From: a bacterium
GTDB taxonomy: Bacteria > B130-G9
Direction of reading: 5' to 3'
NCBI GenBank assembly: GCA_021160245.1
Contig: JAGHCW010000120.1
Location: forward strand, 1 to 30,073
Length of the DNA: 30,073 nt
In this document: one piece after another, positions 1 through 9,300 of the stretch
How the letters are laid out: each line of letters opens with the position of its first letter
How positions within the stretch are numbered: the first letter of the stretch is position 1
Position numbers and translations under genes: made by a program
The notes under the pieces: generated by a model
Told to the model about the DNA's origin: nothing
Seen by the model: the letters and a program-made list of their open reading frames with translations, nothing else
Database searches by the model: none

Positions 1-1149
1 AGCGTATAGTAGCAGGACGAGCGCCAACGCAAGCCCTCCCAAAACGAACGCGGCACTCGGGCCATTCTGCGACACGAACGCGTAGAACGTGCCGCCCGTC
101 AATGCAACGACTAATCCGATGAGGACCAAGACGATTTTAGGCCTGGGCCTCTCCCCGAATGCCTTCAACACCACCACAAGGATGAGCGCCAACGCGACGC
201 TGGCCGGATAGCAATTCCTCATCTCCGGCACCTGGACGAAGACCGGACCCAAGAAAACCAAAACCAGCAGAGCCAAAATTCGCGTTCTGGCCCAAAACAG
301 GCACAAAAGTAGAAAAACTGCGCCAAGCGCCCCGATGAGACCATATCCAAGTGGAGACCAAAGGAGCGTGAACATGCCGTGACCTGCCTTCAGCATAAGG
401 CCGGGCGTGCTCTGTTGGATTTCTGTTCTAAAGGCCAACGCGTTCCTCAGTATCATATAGCCCCCAACTACGGCAGCTGAGATAGTCACTGCGATCAAAG
501 CCCTTCTTTTCGCCCCTTTTGCAGGCCTCTTGAATGGGAGGAACCAGATAAGCCCCAGAACAAAAGGCGTGACCAGCGCGAATTCCTTGCTGGAAATGGC
601 AAGAAGCATGGACAGAGTTAGGGCAAACAGCGCGCCAACGCCGCCTCGACGCACGTACCTGACCGAAGACAGAACAGCTGACAGAACGAACGCTGTGCAG
701 ATGGCGGCATTATTGGCAGCAAGCCAGGCCACCGCCTCGAAGTTAAACCAGAAAACCGCGAACAAAAGCGAGGCGCACAGCGCCCATACACGGTCAAGGC
801 CTAGTAGACTCCGCGCAACGAGGGAAACGAGAACGATGTTGATCAAGTGAACGAGGATCGCCACGGCGTGGTAATAGTCCAATCGTGACCCAAACAGCTC
901 GTATTTGAGAGCCCACACATAAGCATCCAGGGGACGAAAATAGACGTATTCCTCCGGGCTAAGCCCAGGTCTTTCCCCTTTGATGAAATAATCGACGAAA
1001 GCGGTGCCGAGTTCCCTGGGACCGTAAAAGCCAAAGTCGTCGGCGAAAAGGCCTAACTTGAGAGATGGTAGATAAAGAACCGCGAACAATCCCAGTATTA
1101 AAAGCCACAAGCAGATGTGGCGAATCGAGGGCATTCCCGTCTTACCCAA
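1..1149 (-). CDS. GT-C-like membrane glycosyltransferase, copy A (3' end outside window)
   Basis: This is an open frame of 383 codons that leaves the window at base 1, so the C-terminal part is missing. It is a clear paralogue of the gene at 1391-3463, colinear with its N-terminal half (same FADDFG motif, YFRPL, FWFNFEAVAWLAAN and KAFGERPRPK segments). Several hydrophobic helices are visible. The acidic FADDFG pair in the first extracytoplasmic loop is the position where GT-C enzymes carry catalytic acidic residues. From the family one expects transfer of a sugar from a polyprenyl-linked donor on the outer face of the cytoplasmic membrane; the substrate is unknown. I chose the TTG start at 1149 because a perfect GGAGGT sits 9 nt upstream. 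An ATG at 1134 is the alternative. One extra base relative to copy B closes the frame upstream (TGA), so an earlier start is not available. Confidence 0.72.
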   Translation of the reverse strand, partial: MGKTGMPSIRHICLWLLILGLFAVLYLPSLKLGLFADDFGFYGPRELGTAFVDYFIKGERPGLSPEEYVYFRPLDAYVWALKYELFGSRLDYYHAVAILVHLINIVLVSLVARSLLGLDRVWALCASLLFAVFWFNFEAVAWLAANNAAICTAFVLSAVLSSVRYVRRGGVGALFALTLSMLLAISSKEFALVTPFVLGLIWFLPFKRPAKGAKRRALIAVTISAAVVGGYMILRNALAFRTEIQQSTPGLMLKAGHGMFTLLWSPLGYGLIGALGAVFLLLCLFWARTRILALLVLVFLGPVFVQVPEMRNCYPASVALALILVVVLKAFGERPRPKIVLVLIGLVVALTGGTFYAFVSQNGPSAAFVLGGLALALVLLLYA

Positions 1150-1158
1150 ATCCCAGAA

Positions 1159-1164
1159 ACCTCC
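1159..1164 (-). promoter_or_regulatory. Ribosome binding site setting the TTG start of copy A
   Basis: A perfect GGAGGT on the minus strand lies 9 nt before TTG (1149-1147). The same arrangement is kept in copy B, which argues that both paralogues start at this TTG. Confidence 0.6.
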
Positions 1165-1215
1165 GCAATTTGATCAACTGACCCACCGGCAGCACTTGCC
1201 GAGTACATATTGAGT

Positions 1216-1243
1216 AATATAGCAACGGTCGATTCTGAGTCAA
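1216..1243 (-). promoter_or_regulatory. Sigma70-type promoter of copy A
   Basis: On the minus strand, TTGACT (1243-1238), a 16-nt spacer and TATATT (1221-1216). The same spacing and nearly the same sequence lie upstream of copy B at 3557-3530. This implies a leader of roughly 60 nt before the TTG start. Confidence 0.6.
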
Positions 1244-1390
1244 GATGAGAGCTGGGCAGGAGAATCGGACTAGTGGCTGTAAGGCTCAGCGGCGGCTCTT
1301 TTTGAGTGAGGCAGTCGCGGCGTTTGTTTTGATCGGCAACTTCCTATTTTCCGGATCGCAGCCTACAATATAAAAGCGCGTCACATTGGG

Positions 1391-3463
1391 CTAGTTGTCG
1401 TTTGGAACAGCACCGGAGCGCTTCAGGCTTTGTAAGTCAACTGCGGGTTTGAGGGTGGGCAGCCCTGATTCCGGCCGCAGCTTTCGGACAAGGGGTTGTT
1501 TACGAATACACATCGCGCCGAGGAAGGGAATTGCATCCCCATCAACGAACCCCGTCGTGATCCTGGTGACCTTTCGCGCAGTGAGCCAGTCGAGCTGGCG
1601 TCGCAGCAAAAACGTCGCCTGTCCGGCCTCAATCTTTTTCACAACCCTGCCCAGAGGGCTTTCGTTGCCACATCCATACCACTCGAGCCAGGCGAACTGC
1701 GACGGCAACTGGTTCGGGTGGAGATACCCGACGGATATGAGGTCGTATGCAACCGTGTCCAATGGATTGTCTATCATCTCTAGGCGCCCAACAGCTTTAT
1801 GATCGACGTCGCAGGCCGCAAACCTCGCTCCCGATTGGTCGGGAGGACCGTTGAATGCGAAGGACAGCATGTCAGGCGACGGCATCAGGTAAGAGGCCTG
1901 CCGCGCCCCAAAGAGCGTCTTGACGTCATCACGGCGAGTAATCTGCCCGTCTGTCTGCCCTATGACGACAATATTATCTAGCCTGGTGTCGGGGGATTCG
2001 GCGATCTTCTGAAGCACATCTTCAGCCAGATCAAAGCGAAGCTCTCGGCCGGTGACAATAGTTGCGATACCCCGAGCATAGCCAATGCCGATTGCCTCGC
2101 CCTCCACGTTGAATTCAGACTTAGTCCCAACAATCGTGAGCGGAGTGTTTCCGGGGGGTAACTGAGCGACGATACTCTCTGCCAGGCGACTTTCCTTCCC
2201 GCCAGATTTACATGGAAAGGGGAAGTCCATTGCCAGACCGAAATGGCCGGCCGCAATGAGGGCCACCAGCACAAAGCCTACAACACTTGAGGCCTGAAGC
2301 CGCCCTTTTCTCCAGCCGAGTAGTAGCAGGGCGAGTGCCAACGCAAGCCCTCCCAGAACAAATACGGGGCTCGGGCCGTCCTGCTTCACGAACGCGTACA
2401 ACGTACCGCCCGCCAGCGCAACGAGCAACCCGATAAGGGCCGAGGCGATTTTGGGCCTGGGCCTCTCCCCGAATGCCTTTAACACCACCCCGAGCATAAG
2501 CGCAAATGCGGCGCTGGCCGGATAGCCATATCTCATCTGCGGTCCCTGGAGAAAGCCTGGACTCAACATGGCCAAAACTATCAGAGCCAAAACTCGAGTT
2601 TTGATCCAAAACAGGCTCAACAAAATGAACATCGCGCTAAGCACGCCGATAAAACCATATCCAACTGGACACCAAAGGAGCGTTGCCAAGCCATGACCAG
2701 TCTTCAGCAAGAAGCCGAATGTGCTTTGTGGGATTTCGGTCCTAAAGGCCAGCGCATGCCTCAACATCATATAGCCCGCAACCAGGGCAGATGAAATCGC
2801 CAGTGCAATCAGAATCCTTCTTCTCGCACCTTTAGCAGGCCTCTCAAAGGGGAGGAACCAGATAAGCCCCACAACAAAAGGCATGATCAGCGCAAACTCC
2901 TTGCTGGCGATGGCAAGGAGCATAGACAGAGACAGGGCAAATAGCGCGCCAATGCCCCCCTGACGCACATACCGGAACGAGAACAGAACAGCTGACAGGA
3001 GAAATGCAGTGCAGATGGCAGTATCGTTGGCCGCAAGCCAGGCCACCGCCTCGAAGTTAAACCAGAAAACCGCAAACAGAAGCGAGGCGCACAGCGACCA
3101 CACACGGTTAAGGCCCAGCAGTTTCCGTGCAAGAACGGACACAAGCACGGTGTTGATCAAGTGAACAAGGACGGCCACGGCGTGGTAATAATCGAGTCCT
3201 GTCCCAAACAGCGCGAATTTGAGGGCCCAGACATAATCAGATAGGGGACGAAAATACGTGGAGCCCCCTGGACTGATAGACGGCCTTCCCCCTTTGAGGA
3301 AATAATCCACGAGAGCGCTGCCGAGCTCCTTGTGCCCATAGAAGCCGAAGTCGTCGGCGAAGAGGTCAAAATCAAGAGATGGTAGATAAAGGCCCGCGAG
3401 CAATCCCAGTATTAGAAGCCACAACAAGATGCACCGAAACGAGAGCGTTTCCGTTTTGTCCAA
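1391..3463 (-). CDS. GT-C-like membrane glycosyltransferase, copy B
   Basis: The protein has 690 residues from the chosen TTG start. The N-terminal half is strongly hydrophobic with about ten predicted membrane segments. It carries FADDFG in the first external loop, then YFRPLSDYVW, a loop-helix pattern typical of GT-C/PMT-like enzymes (the DD pair being the expected catalytic acidic site). After about residue 420 the protein becomes soluble; this roughly 270-residue domain should be extracytoplasmic and matches no family I recognise. By family it would use a lipid-linked sugar donor to modify a glycan or protein, but the acceptor cannot be told. An ATG exists 20 codons upstream (3523), yet it lies only a few bases from the predicted transcription start and has no ribosome site. 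TTG at 3463 has GGAGGT 9 nt upstream and is conserved in copy A. A paralogous copy follows immediately downstream. Confidence 0.75.
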   Translation of the reverse strand: MDKTETLSFRCILLWLLILGLLAGLYLPSLDFDLFADDFGFYGHKELGSALVDYFLKGGRPSISPGGSTYFRPLSDYVWALKFALFGTGLDYYHAVAVLVHLINTVLVSVLARKLLGLNRVWSLCASLLFAVFWFNFEAVAWLAANDTAICTAFLLSAVLFSFRYVRQGGIGALFALSLSMLLAIASKEFALIMPFVVGLIWFLPFERPAKGARRRILIALAISSALVAGYMMLRHALAFRTEIPQSTFGFLLKTGHGLATLLWCPVGYGFIGVLSAMFILLSLFWIKTRVLALIVLAMLSPGFLQGPQMRYGYPASAAFALMLGVVLKAFGERPRPKIASALIGLLVALAGGTLYAFVKQDGPSPVFVLGGLALALALLLLGWRKGRLQASSVVGFVLVALIAAGHFGLAMDFPFPCKSGGKESRLAESIVAQLPPGNTPLTIVGTKSEFNVEGEAIGIGYARGIATIVTGRELRFDLAEDVLQKIAESPDTRLDNIVVIGQTDGQITRRDDVKTLFGARQASYLMPSPDMLSFAFNGPPDQSGARFAACDVDHKAVGRLEMIDNPLDTVAYDLISVGYLHPNQLPSQFAWLEWYGCGNESPLGRVVKKIEAGQATFLLRRQLDWLTARKVTRITTGFVDGDAIPFLGAMCIRKQPLVRKLRPESGLPTLKPAVDLQSLKRSGAVPNDN

Positions 3464-3472
3464 ATCCTCAAG

Positions 3473-3478
3473 ACCTCC
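3473..3478 (-). promoter_or_regulatory. Ribosome binding site setting the TTG start of copy B
   Basis: A perfect GGAGGT on the minus strand, 9 nt before TTG at 3463-3461, identical in position to that of copy A. Confidence 0.6.
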
Positions 3479-3529
3479 GCATTTGATCAACTGACCCACC
3501 GGCAGCACTTGCCGAGTGCACATTGAGTA

Positions 3530-3557
3530 ATAATAGCAACAGCCGATTCTGAGTCAA
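3530..3557 (-). promoter_or_regulatory. Sigma70-type promoter of copy B
   Basis: On the minus strand, TTGACT (3557-3552), 16-nt spacer, TATTAT (3535-3530). Transcription would begin near 3523, where the upstream ATG lies, so that ATG would be essentially leaderless. Similarity between the two paralogues' upstream regions stops just beyond the -35 box. Confidence 0.65.
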
Positions 3558-3724
3558 GGACAGCGACTCGCCCATGGCGTTCTCTGGAGAGGCTGCAGTG
3601 TTCTATTATGACGCAACCGGTGCTCTTTCTTGTCTATATGTACTGACATAAGTTGAATATGACCTGCTGCGATTGGCGATTCTGTGTGATTGACGCTACA
3701 AGAGCATCCTGCCGGCGGCGATTA

Positions 3725-4483
3725 TCAGACGAGGATGATGTCCTTCACAATCAAAACAGATGCAATCGCAAGGAGAACGAGGGCAAAGCCTATCCTTATG
3801 CCGTGGGAATGAATCTTCGCGGCCATGAGGCGAGACCCGCACTGACTGCCGATGAGAACGCCGACAAGGCATGGCGCCCAAATCCCCCAGTCCGGCGACG
3901 CGGCAAGCGCGATATGCGATAGGAAGCTCGAGCCGGCCGAGAAGGTGATGATAAACATCGAGGTCGCAGCCGCGGCCTTTGCGCTTAGGCCGGCGATAAA
4001 CAGCATGGGCACAACATAGGAGCCTCCGCCTCGGCCAATGAGCCCTGCTAAAAAGCCCAGCACGGCGCCACCGCCTATGCCGAGGCTCAGATGCCCTCGA
4101 GCGGTTAGTGCTTTGTGTTTGGGTCTCCAGCCCAAGAGCATCAGAATCGCAGCCAGCGCGGTGAAACCCGCAAAAATGCCTATCAGCGGCCCAGTTGGGA
4201 GGCTAGTGCTGAGCCAAGCCCCAACGGGCGCAAGGCAAACCGAGGCGACGGCAAAGGGCACTCCAACGCGCCATTCAATTAGCCGCTTCCGACCATACGT
4301 GAAGGCCGCAGATGAACTGCTCAGAATATTCAGCAAAAGCCCGAGCGAAATGGCCTCAGTCTTGAAATCCATTCCCATCCAAAAAAGAAGCGGAACAAAG
4401 AGCTGCGAGCCGCCCATCCCAAGCATCGAAAAGACGAATGCGATGCCAGAGACGAGAAGCGGCGTCCAAAGACTGATTTCCAT
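3725..4483 (-). CDS. TauE/SafE (TSUP) family anion permease
   Basis: 252 residues, the normal length for this family, with about eight hydrophobic segments in two homologous halves. Each half opens with a glycine-rich helix break followed by a V-P dipeptide: LGMGGSQLFVPLLF near residue 20 and GRGGGSYVVPMLF near residue 150, the hallmark of TSUP permeases. Family members export or import sulfite, sulfonates, sulfoacetate or other organic anions across the cytoplasmic membrane; the substrate cannot be assigned here. The start ATG has AGGA only 2 nt upstream and GAGG about 13 nt upstream, so the ribosome site is imperfect. It lies downstream of miaB on the same strand with a 281-nt gap containing a repeat, and may be separately transcribed. 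Confidence 0.85.
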   Translation of the reverse strand: MEISLWTPLLVSGIAFVFSMLGMGGSQLFVPLLFWMGMDFKTEAISLGLLLNILSSSSAAFTYGRKRLIEWRVGVPFAVASVCLAPVGAWLSTSLPTGPLIGIFAGFTALAAILMLLGWRPKHKALTARGHLSLGIGGGAVLGFLAGLIGRGGGSYVVPMLFIAGLSAKAAAATSMFIITFSAGSSFLSHIALAASPDWGIWAPCLVGVLIGSQCGSRLMAAKIHSHGIRIGFALVLLAIASVLIVKDIILV

Positions 4484-4615
4484 CTTCCTATATGCGCCTC
4501 ATAATAATTCGCCACGTGCGCGAAATGTCACAAAACATATCGCAACGCCGAGTGAATAGCACATTTTTGTCCCGATTGCCAAGCACAACTGGGCTGCGCC
4601 AGAAGGTCTGCCCTA

Positions 4616-4738
4616 TGGAGTGCGGTGGCCAGGCGCCACGCTCTCATAGATTGCCTTCTTGACCTTATCAGACAGCGATCCGGGAATCTAAAATGCCAGT
4701 CCATCTGGGTCGATGCCGCGCCTGGCCTCCGCACTCCA
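4616..4738. repeat. Palindromic repeat element with 21-bp inverted ends
   Basis: Arms at 4616-4636 and 4718-4738 (TGGAGTGCGGTGGCCAGGCG and its complement) match at 20 of 21 positions and enclose 81 nt. The element fills the miaB-tauE intergenic gap and carries no convincing gene. It has the look of a dispersed extragenic palindrome. It could fold in the miaB read-through transcript and dampen expression of the downstream permease gene. Whether other copies exist cannot be seen here. Confidence 0.65.
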
Positions 4739-4764
4739 AAGCAGCATCACCTCCTGCGGAGGCG

Positions 4765-6087
4765 TCAATCGGCGCGCCCGATCACCTTGCCGCTCAGCGA
4801 GTGTGGGTTGGCCTTTTCTATTCTCACCTTAACCAAATCTCCTAGACGACACCGATCGTGATGGAGATTCACGACGATATTCTGACCGGCTCGTCCACAG
4901 ACGACATTTGGGTCTTTCTTGCTAACGCCGTCAATCAGCACATCAAGGACCTTGCCCTCAAAGGATAGCATCCGATCCAGCTGAATCTCGCGCTGCAAGT
5001 CCAGAAGTTGCTGGAAGCGTCTTCGGACCACAGCATCCGGTATTGGGTCATTAAACGCCGCTGCTTTGGTGAAAGGACGAGGCGAGTATTTGAAGCTATA
5101 GATGTTCTCGAACCGCGCTTGCCGGACCGCGTCAAGAGTCGCTTCAAAATCGACCTCGGATTCGCCGGGGAATCCGACCATTATGTCGGTCGAGATAGCA
5201 GCGTCACCCACAATCTCCCTTATCCAACTCACCTTTTCAAGGTATTCCGCGCTCATATAGCCGCGATTCATAAGCGCAAGAATGCGGTCGGACCCGGATT
5301 GCATGGGCAGCGATATGTATGGCATTAGAGGGGGCGTGGCCATCAATCGGACGGTCTCGATGGTGAGGTCTCTCGCGTTGCTTGTAATGAAGCGGAGGCG
5401 CCTCAAGCCCTCGATTTGTGCAACATCTTCCAGAAGGTGATGAAACTCGACGTTTTCATATCTATAATTGTTGACGTTCTGGCCTAGGAGGCAGACCTCT
5501 ATAAAGCCCTGGTCAACCAGTTGCCTCACCTCGGCAAGAACGCTCTTTGGCTCGCGATGTCTTATCGGACCGCGAACGAACGGGACGATGCAGTAAGTGC
5601 AGAAGTTGCTGCATCCCCTTGAGACGGCGACGTAGGCGCTTCGGGAATCGGAGCGTTTGACTTTGTCGAGGTCATAGTAGAGGTCATAACGGCCGTCCTC
5701 GCCCGCGATAACCAGGCCGCGCTCACCGGCGAGAAGCCGCCTCAAAACTTCATCAAACCGGGCTAAACCGCCAATTCCAATAGCGAAGTCTGCGCAATAT
5801 GGCGGCTCAACGAGTTGCTCCTTCATCTGCTGGGCCACGCAGCCCATCACTCCAACCAGTTTCCGGCCAGACGCGCCTCGTTCATTTCCCCTTATGCTGC
5901 GGAGTTTTGAAAGGATTTTCTGCTCCGCCTTCGCGCGGACGGAACACGTGCTTAGAATGACCAGCGAGGCAGAATCGGGCGCCGCGGCCTTCCAACCGGC
6001 GGATTCGAGTTTTCCAGCGACGATTTGGCTCTCCAGTCGATTCATCTGGCAACCGTAAGTATGAATTGCGTATGTTCTCTCTTTCAT
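4765..6087 (-). CDS. miaB: tRNA-2-methylthio-N6-dimethylallyladenosine synthase MiaB
   Basis: Radical-SAM methylthiotransferase that converts i6A37 to ms2i6A37 in tRNAs reading UNN codons, in the cytoplasm. The 440 residues match the family length. The N-terminal UPF0004 domain begins YGCQMNRLES and carries the auxiliary-cluster cysteines C13, C48 and C83. The radical-SAM domain has SRGCSNFCTYC with C159, C163 and C166 binding the catalytic 4Fe-4S cluster and S-adenosylmethionine. A TRAM RNA-binding domain occupies roughly residues 375-440. ATG 6087 has AGGA 7 nt upstream. All key residues are present. The alternative subfamilies (MtaB, RimO) are less likely given the CSVRAKAEQK segment. No miaA lies in the window. 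Confidence 0.95.
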   Translation of the reverse strand: MKERTYAIHTYGCQMNRLESQIVAGKLESAGWKAAAPDSASLVILSTCSVRAKAEQKILSKLRSIRGNERGASGRKLVGVMGCVAQQMKEQLVEPPYCADFAIGIGGLARFDEVLRRLLAGERGLVIAGEDGRYDLYYDLDKVKRSDSRSAYVAVSRGCSNFCTYCIVPFVRGPIRHREPKSVLAEVRQLVDQGFIEVCLLGQNVNNYRYENVEFHHLLEDVAQIEGLRRLRFITSNARDLTIETVRLMATPPLMPYISLPMQSGSDRILALMNRGYMSAEYLEKVSWIREIVGDAAISTDIMVGFPGESEVDFEATLDAVRQARFENIYSFKYSPRPFTKAAAFNDPIPDAVVRRRFQQLLDLQREIQLDRMLSFEGKVLDVLIDGVSKKDPNVVCGRAGQNIVVNLHHDRCRLGDLVKVRIEKANPHSLSGKVIGRAD

Positions 6088-6386
6088 TTACATTCCTAAA
6101 AAGGACTTCATGCGCCGTCGCTTGCGCTAGCGACCAACGCGAGGTTTAGCTGGCGCTTGCCCATGAGAATAGACCTTGACTTAGCTTACTGCAATGGCGC
6201 ATATTTGGGTGGCATATTATACATATATTGGTGTATGAATAGTGCTATACAGTTCGATTGTTGACAGATAAGGGCCTCATTTTTGAGGTGAGGTGTAATG
6301 CGATGTACTTTTGTGATGGGGAGATTTCAGTCGTTTTTGAGCTTTATGGATTACGATTGCTGTTTTAAAAACTCAGAGGAGAGGTT
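6088..6386. other. Divergent intergenic region between miaB and the giant secreted protein gene
   Basis: It must hold promoters for both directions. An isolated TTGACA occurs at 6261-6266 on the plus strand, but no acceptable -10 box lies at 16-18 nt. A small inverted repeat CCTCA-TTTT-TGAGG sits at 6275-6288. An AT-rich block with an imperfect palindrome lies around 6218-6238. The right half encodes the candidate leader ORF at 6298-6390. Confidence 0.4.
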
Positions 6387-6390
6387 ATGA
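6298..6390 (+). CDS. Candidate 30-aa leader ORF overlapping the giant protein gene
   Basis: ATG at 6298 is preceded by GAGG 4 nt upstream and the frame runs 30 codons to a TGA that overlaps the ATG of the next gene (ATGA, 6387-6390). The peptide contains two adjacent cysteines (DYDCCFKN) and no recognisable domain. If translated, it would couple translation of the large secreted protein to that of the leader. The overlap and ribosome site support it, but a 93-nt frame can arise by chance. Confidence 0.3.
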   Translation: MRCTFVMGRFQSFLSFMDYDCCFKNSEERL

Positions 6391-9300
6391 GAAGGACTTC
6401 TGCATCGAGTGTCATTTTAGCGGTAGGAGCGTGTTTCATCCTATTCATATCTGCCGCTTTCGCACAAACCGCAGCCGGAGGCGCATGGCCTACGCTTCAC
6501 ATGGACAATCAGAATTCGCGTACAACATCTGAAGTAGGTCCTGACATTACCAGTCAGAACCTAACCGTGCAGTGGCGTAACCCGTGGCTGTACAATCCAA
6601 ACGCTGAACCGGCGCCAACTTACGATCCTGCCGAAGTAGGATGGGGCAGGTCCAATCCTCTTATCGACGGCAACGGTCGCATTTATGTTATGGGCACGAT
6701 ATCGGGAGATGGGCCACTTGGCCCGCACGAAGATCATCTGCTTGTCTGTTTGGAGGAGACAATTGAGGAGGAGACCGACTGCTCAATACCCTCCTATGTG
6801 TGGAGTACCGAAATACCGGGCTCTAGTTCATACGATCCTGCCACATGGTCCACCGGAGCGCTGAGTCCAACCGGTGACAAGCTCTTCATCGCCGCTTTAG
6901 CAGGAGGCTTGATTGGCGATGTTCTTGTTCTTGACTGCTATGACACGGACGGCGACCCAGACAATCCCGGCGATCCGCTTCTTATCTTCTCAATCCCATT
7001 CATAGGAGGTGGAGATAGCGCCTCAGACTTGATCATTGATGAAGCCGACAACCGCATCTATGTGTTTGGCAATAACGGCGATAACACCGTTGGATACGGC
7101 TTCACATACGACGGGGAGATTGCTTGGCAATATGGTTACGAGCTTATGGCAGGCTATGACCCACTGGGTGACATCTCGGCGTCACCTGTAACCTACGATA
7201 CATCCGGCGGAATGGGTCAATATACATATAAGGACCCAGACTTTCCTGGCTACCAAAACTTGGGCATGTGCAAAACGCTCTATGCCCCGGGTGAAGACGG
7301 CACGCTATATGCCATGCATACGGTTATGGGCACGGTATGGACTGAGGCGCCGAATCCTGCGCCTTACGCCGAACCGCCCGATGTCCAATTGAAGTGGGCA
7401 CGGAGTCTAAGTGCCGAACCATTGGTCAGCTCGCCCCACGTGATTCCGCGAGCGTGGCTGATACAAGAGGATTTGGCTGATGGGACGGGAACGGACCCGG
7501 ATAATCCGCCATTATACAATAGGACTGGAACGACGTCCGCCACAGTCTATATCTGCACGCAGGAAGGCGTAATCTATTGCATCGAGGACTCAAATTGGAT
7601 CGAGCACGATTGGCAACCAGGGATGGACCCCGAGGGTCCTCCGTGGATCGACGTAAAGTGGACTCCTGGGAACGAGGATTATGAGCCGAATCAGCACTAT
7701 ACTAGCTCAATTCGATGGGAGCTTGACCTGGGCTCTCCGATCGCGGCAACGCCCATCATCTCAAACAATACGCTCTACGTAGTTGATGAGACTGCTCTTT
7801 ACGCAATCGATCTCACGACAGGCACCGATATACCAGGAGGCCTTGGGCTCACGGAGGGTCAGGTTACTTGGACTGCCTCCAGCGAGGGGCCGCCTGATGA
7901 TGAGTGGGACTTCACCGCACATCCAGATCTCGGCGTGGCTCCATCACCTGTTCTGGACGGCAACGGCCTTATATGGCTCGTGACGAGTGACGGTTGGCTT
8001 CATGTCGTCTGCGCCACACCGAATCCAGACATCGGCCTTGAACCGGGCGAGATAGCATTCCATTACTTCACGGCAGATGCTCCTGACACCGACCATCGCG
8101 GCGACGAGAACGCCCCGTTCTATAGACCGCCACCATATTACCCAGCTAGTCCAGTAAGCCCACCCGTCTCCGAGTCTGAGCCTCTTGACATGGTCTGCTC
8201 GCCGATTATCTCCGGCGGCTTTATCTACGTTCGAGGCCAGGGCATCGGTGATGACCCAGAGTATCCACGCGACACGGGTTGGATATACAAAATCAAAGAA
8301 AATGTCGTCGGGCGTTATAGATTCCAGACCGTCGATCCTGTATATGGCTATACTGAGAATAACAGGATGGGCCGCGCCCGCACCGCCTTCACATACGACG
8401 CCGACTATTACGATCCGGATTGCGGCGCGAAAAGCACATACAACGATCCTGTCCCGGATCCTGCGAACAGCATAATTCTTTACATAGACGGCGCTCACAC
8501 AGGCTGGTTGCAGGAGCTACTGCCCGGCTTTTTCGTCCCATATCACATCGACCCGGACAACCCCAACCCCCAGAATGAGAGCGGAGTGGGTGAGACGCCT
8601 TACGGGACATGGGAAGGTATGGTTTATCAAATCGACTCCGGCGATGATGATCGTCGTCTTGGACACTATATGTACAAATCAGATGGAGCGATATCCGAGA
8701 CTTTCGTGCCCAAGGAGTACATCTATTACAACCAGAATGGCAGGTACAACTTCTTCTGCGAGACTGCCGACGGTTTCGGCCTAAATGCCCCGTTGGTCTC
8801 GGAGGTGTTCCCTGGACCAAACATGTGCCCCGAGCTCTATTTCGTCAAGACGGACGTCATCTTCGACGGGACCATTGCCAGAGTGCCCAAGACAATTCTT
8901 GACCTTGGGGTGTGGTATTACGATTCTGATGAGGATTCCCCCATAGCGGCCGACCATAGATTGCTCTATCTTGATAATGTTCCTTACCCCATGAACCGCG
9001 ACATGGTCAACAGCAACGAATCCCAAACGTGGGAAGATAGGTACTCAGTCCATCTAGCTACATCAAACGATACCCCTGGCTTCCACTTCGAGTTCACGGA
9101 CGAGCCCCAGACTGTCTATAACGACCTCACCAGAAACGAGGCGCACGCTTGCACATCGAGGCTTCCCGAGTATGGACAGCTCTTCACGATGACATTGAGG
9201 GATACAAAGGTCACTCCAGCGGTTGGCGCGCCCGGAATGTTCACATATAGCGCTAGATTCTTCGATCCGAAGCGCCGCAACACCGGAATCAATACGGGAG

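Noticed and set aside
1-1149. Copy A as a pseudogene because of the extra base in its leader
   Set aside because: The extra base lies upstream of the shared TTG start. The frame from 1149 to the window edge has no stop and follows copy B throughout.
3464-3523. N-terminal extension of GT-C copy B from ATG 3523
   Set aside because: The ATG falls at the predicted transcription start, has no ribosome site, and the same region in copy A is frameshifted relative to the gene. TTG with GGAGGT is conserved in both.
6261-6290. Promoter at TTGACA 6261 for the giant gene
   Set aside because: No reasonable -10 hexamer at 15-19 nt; only the -35-like word is present.
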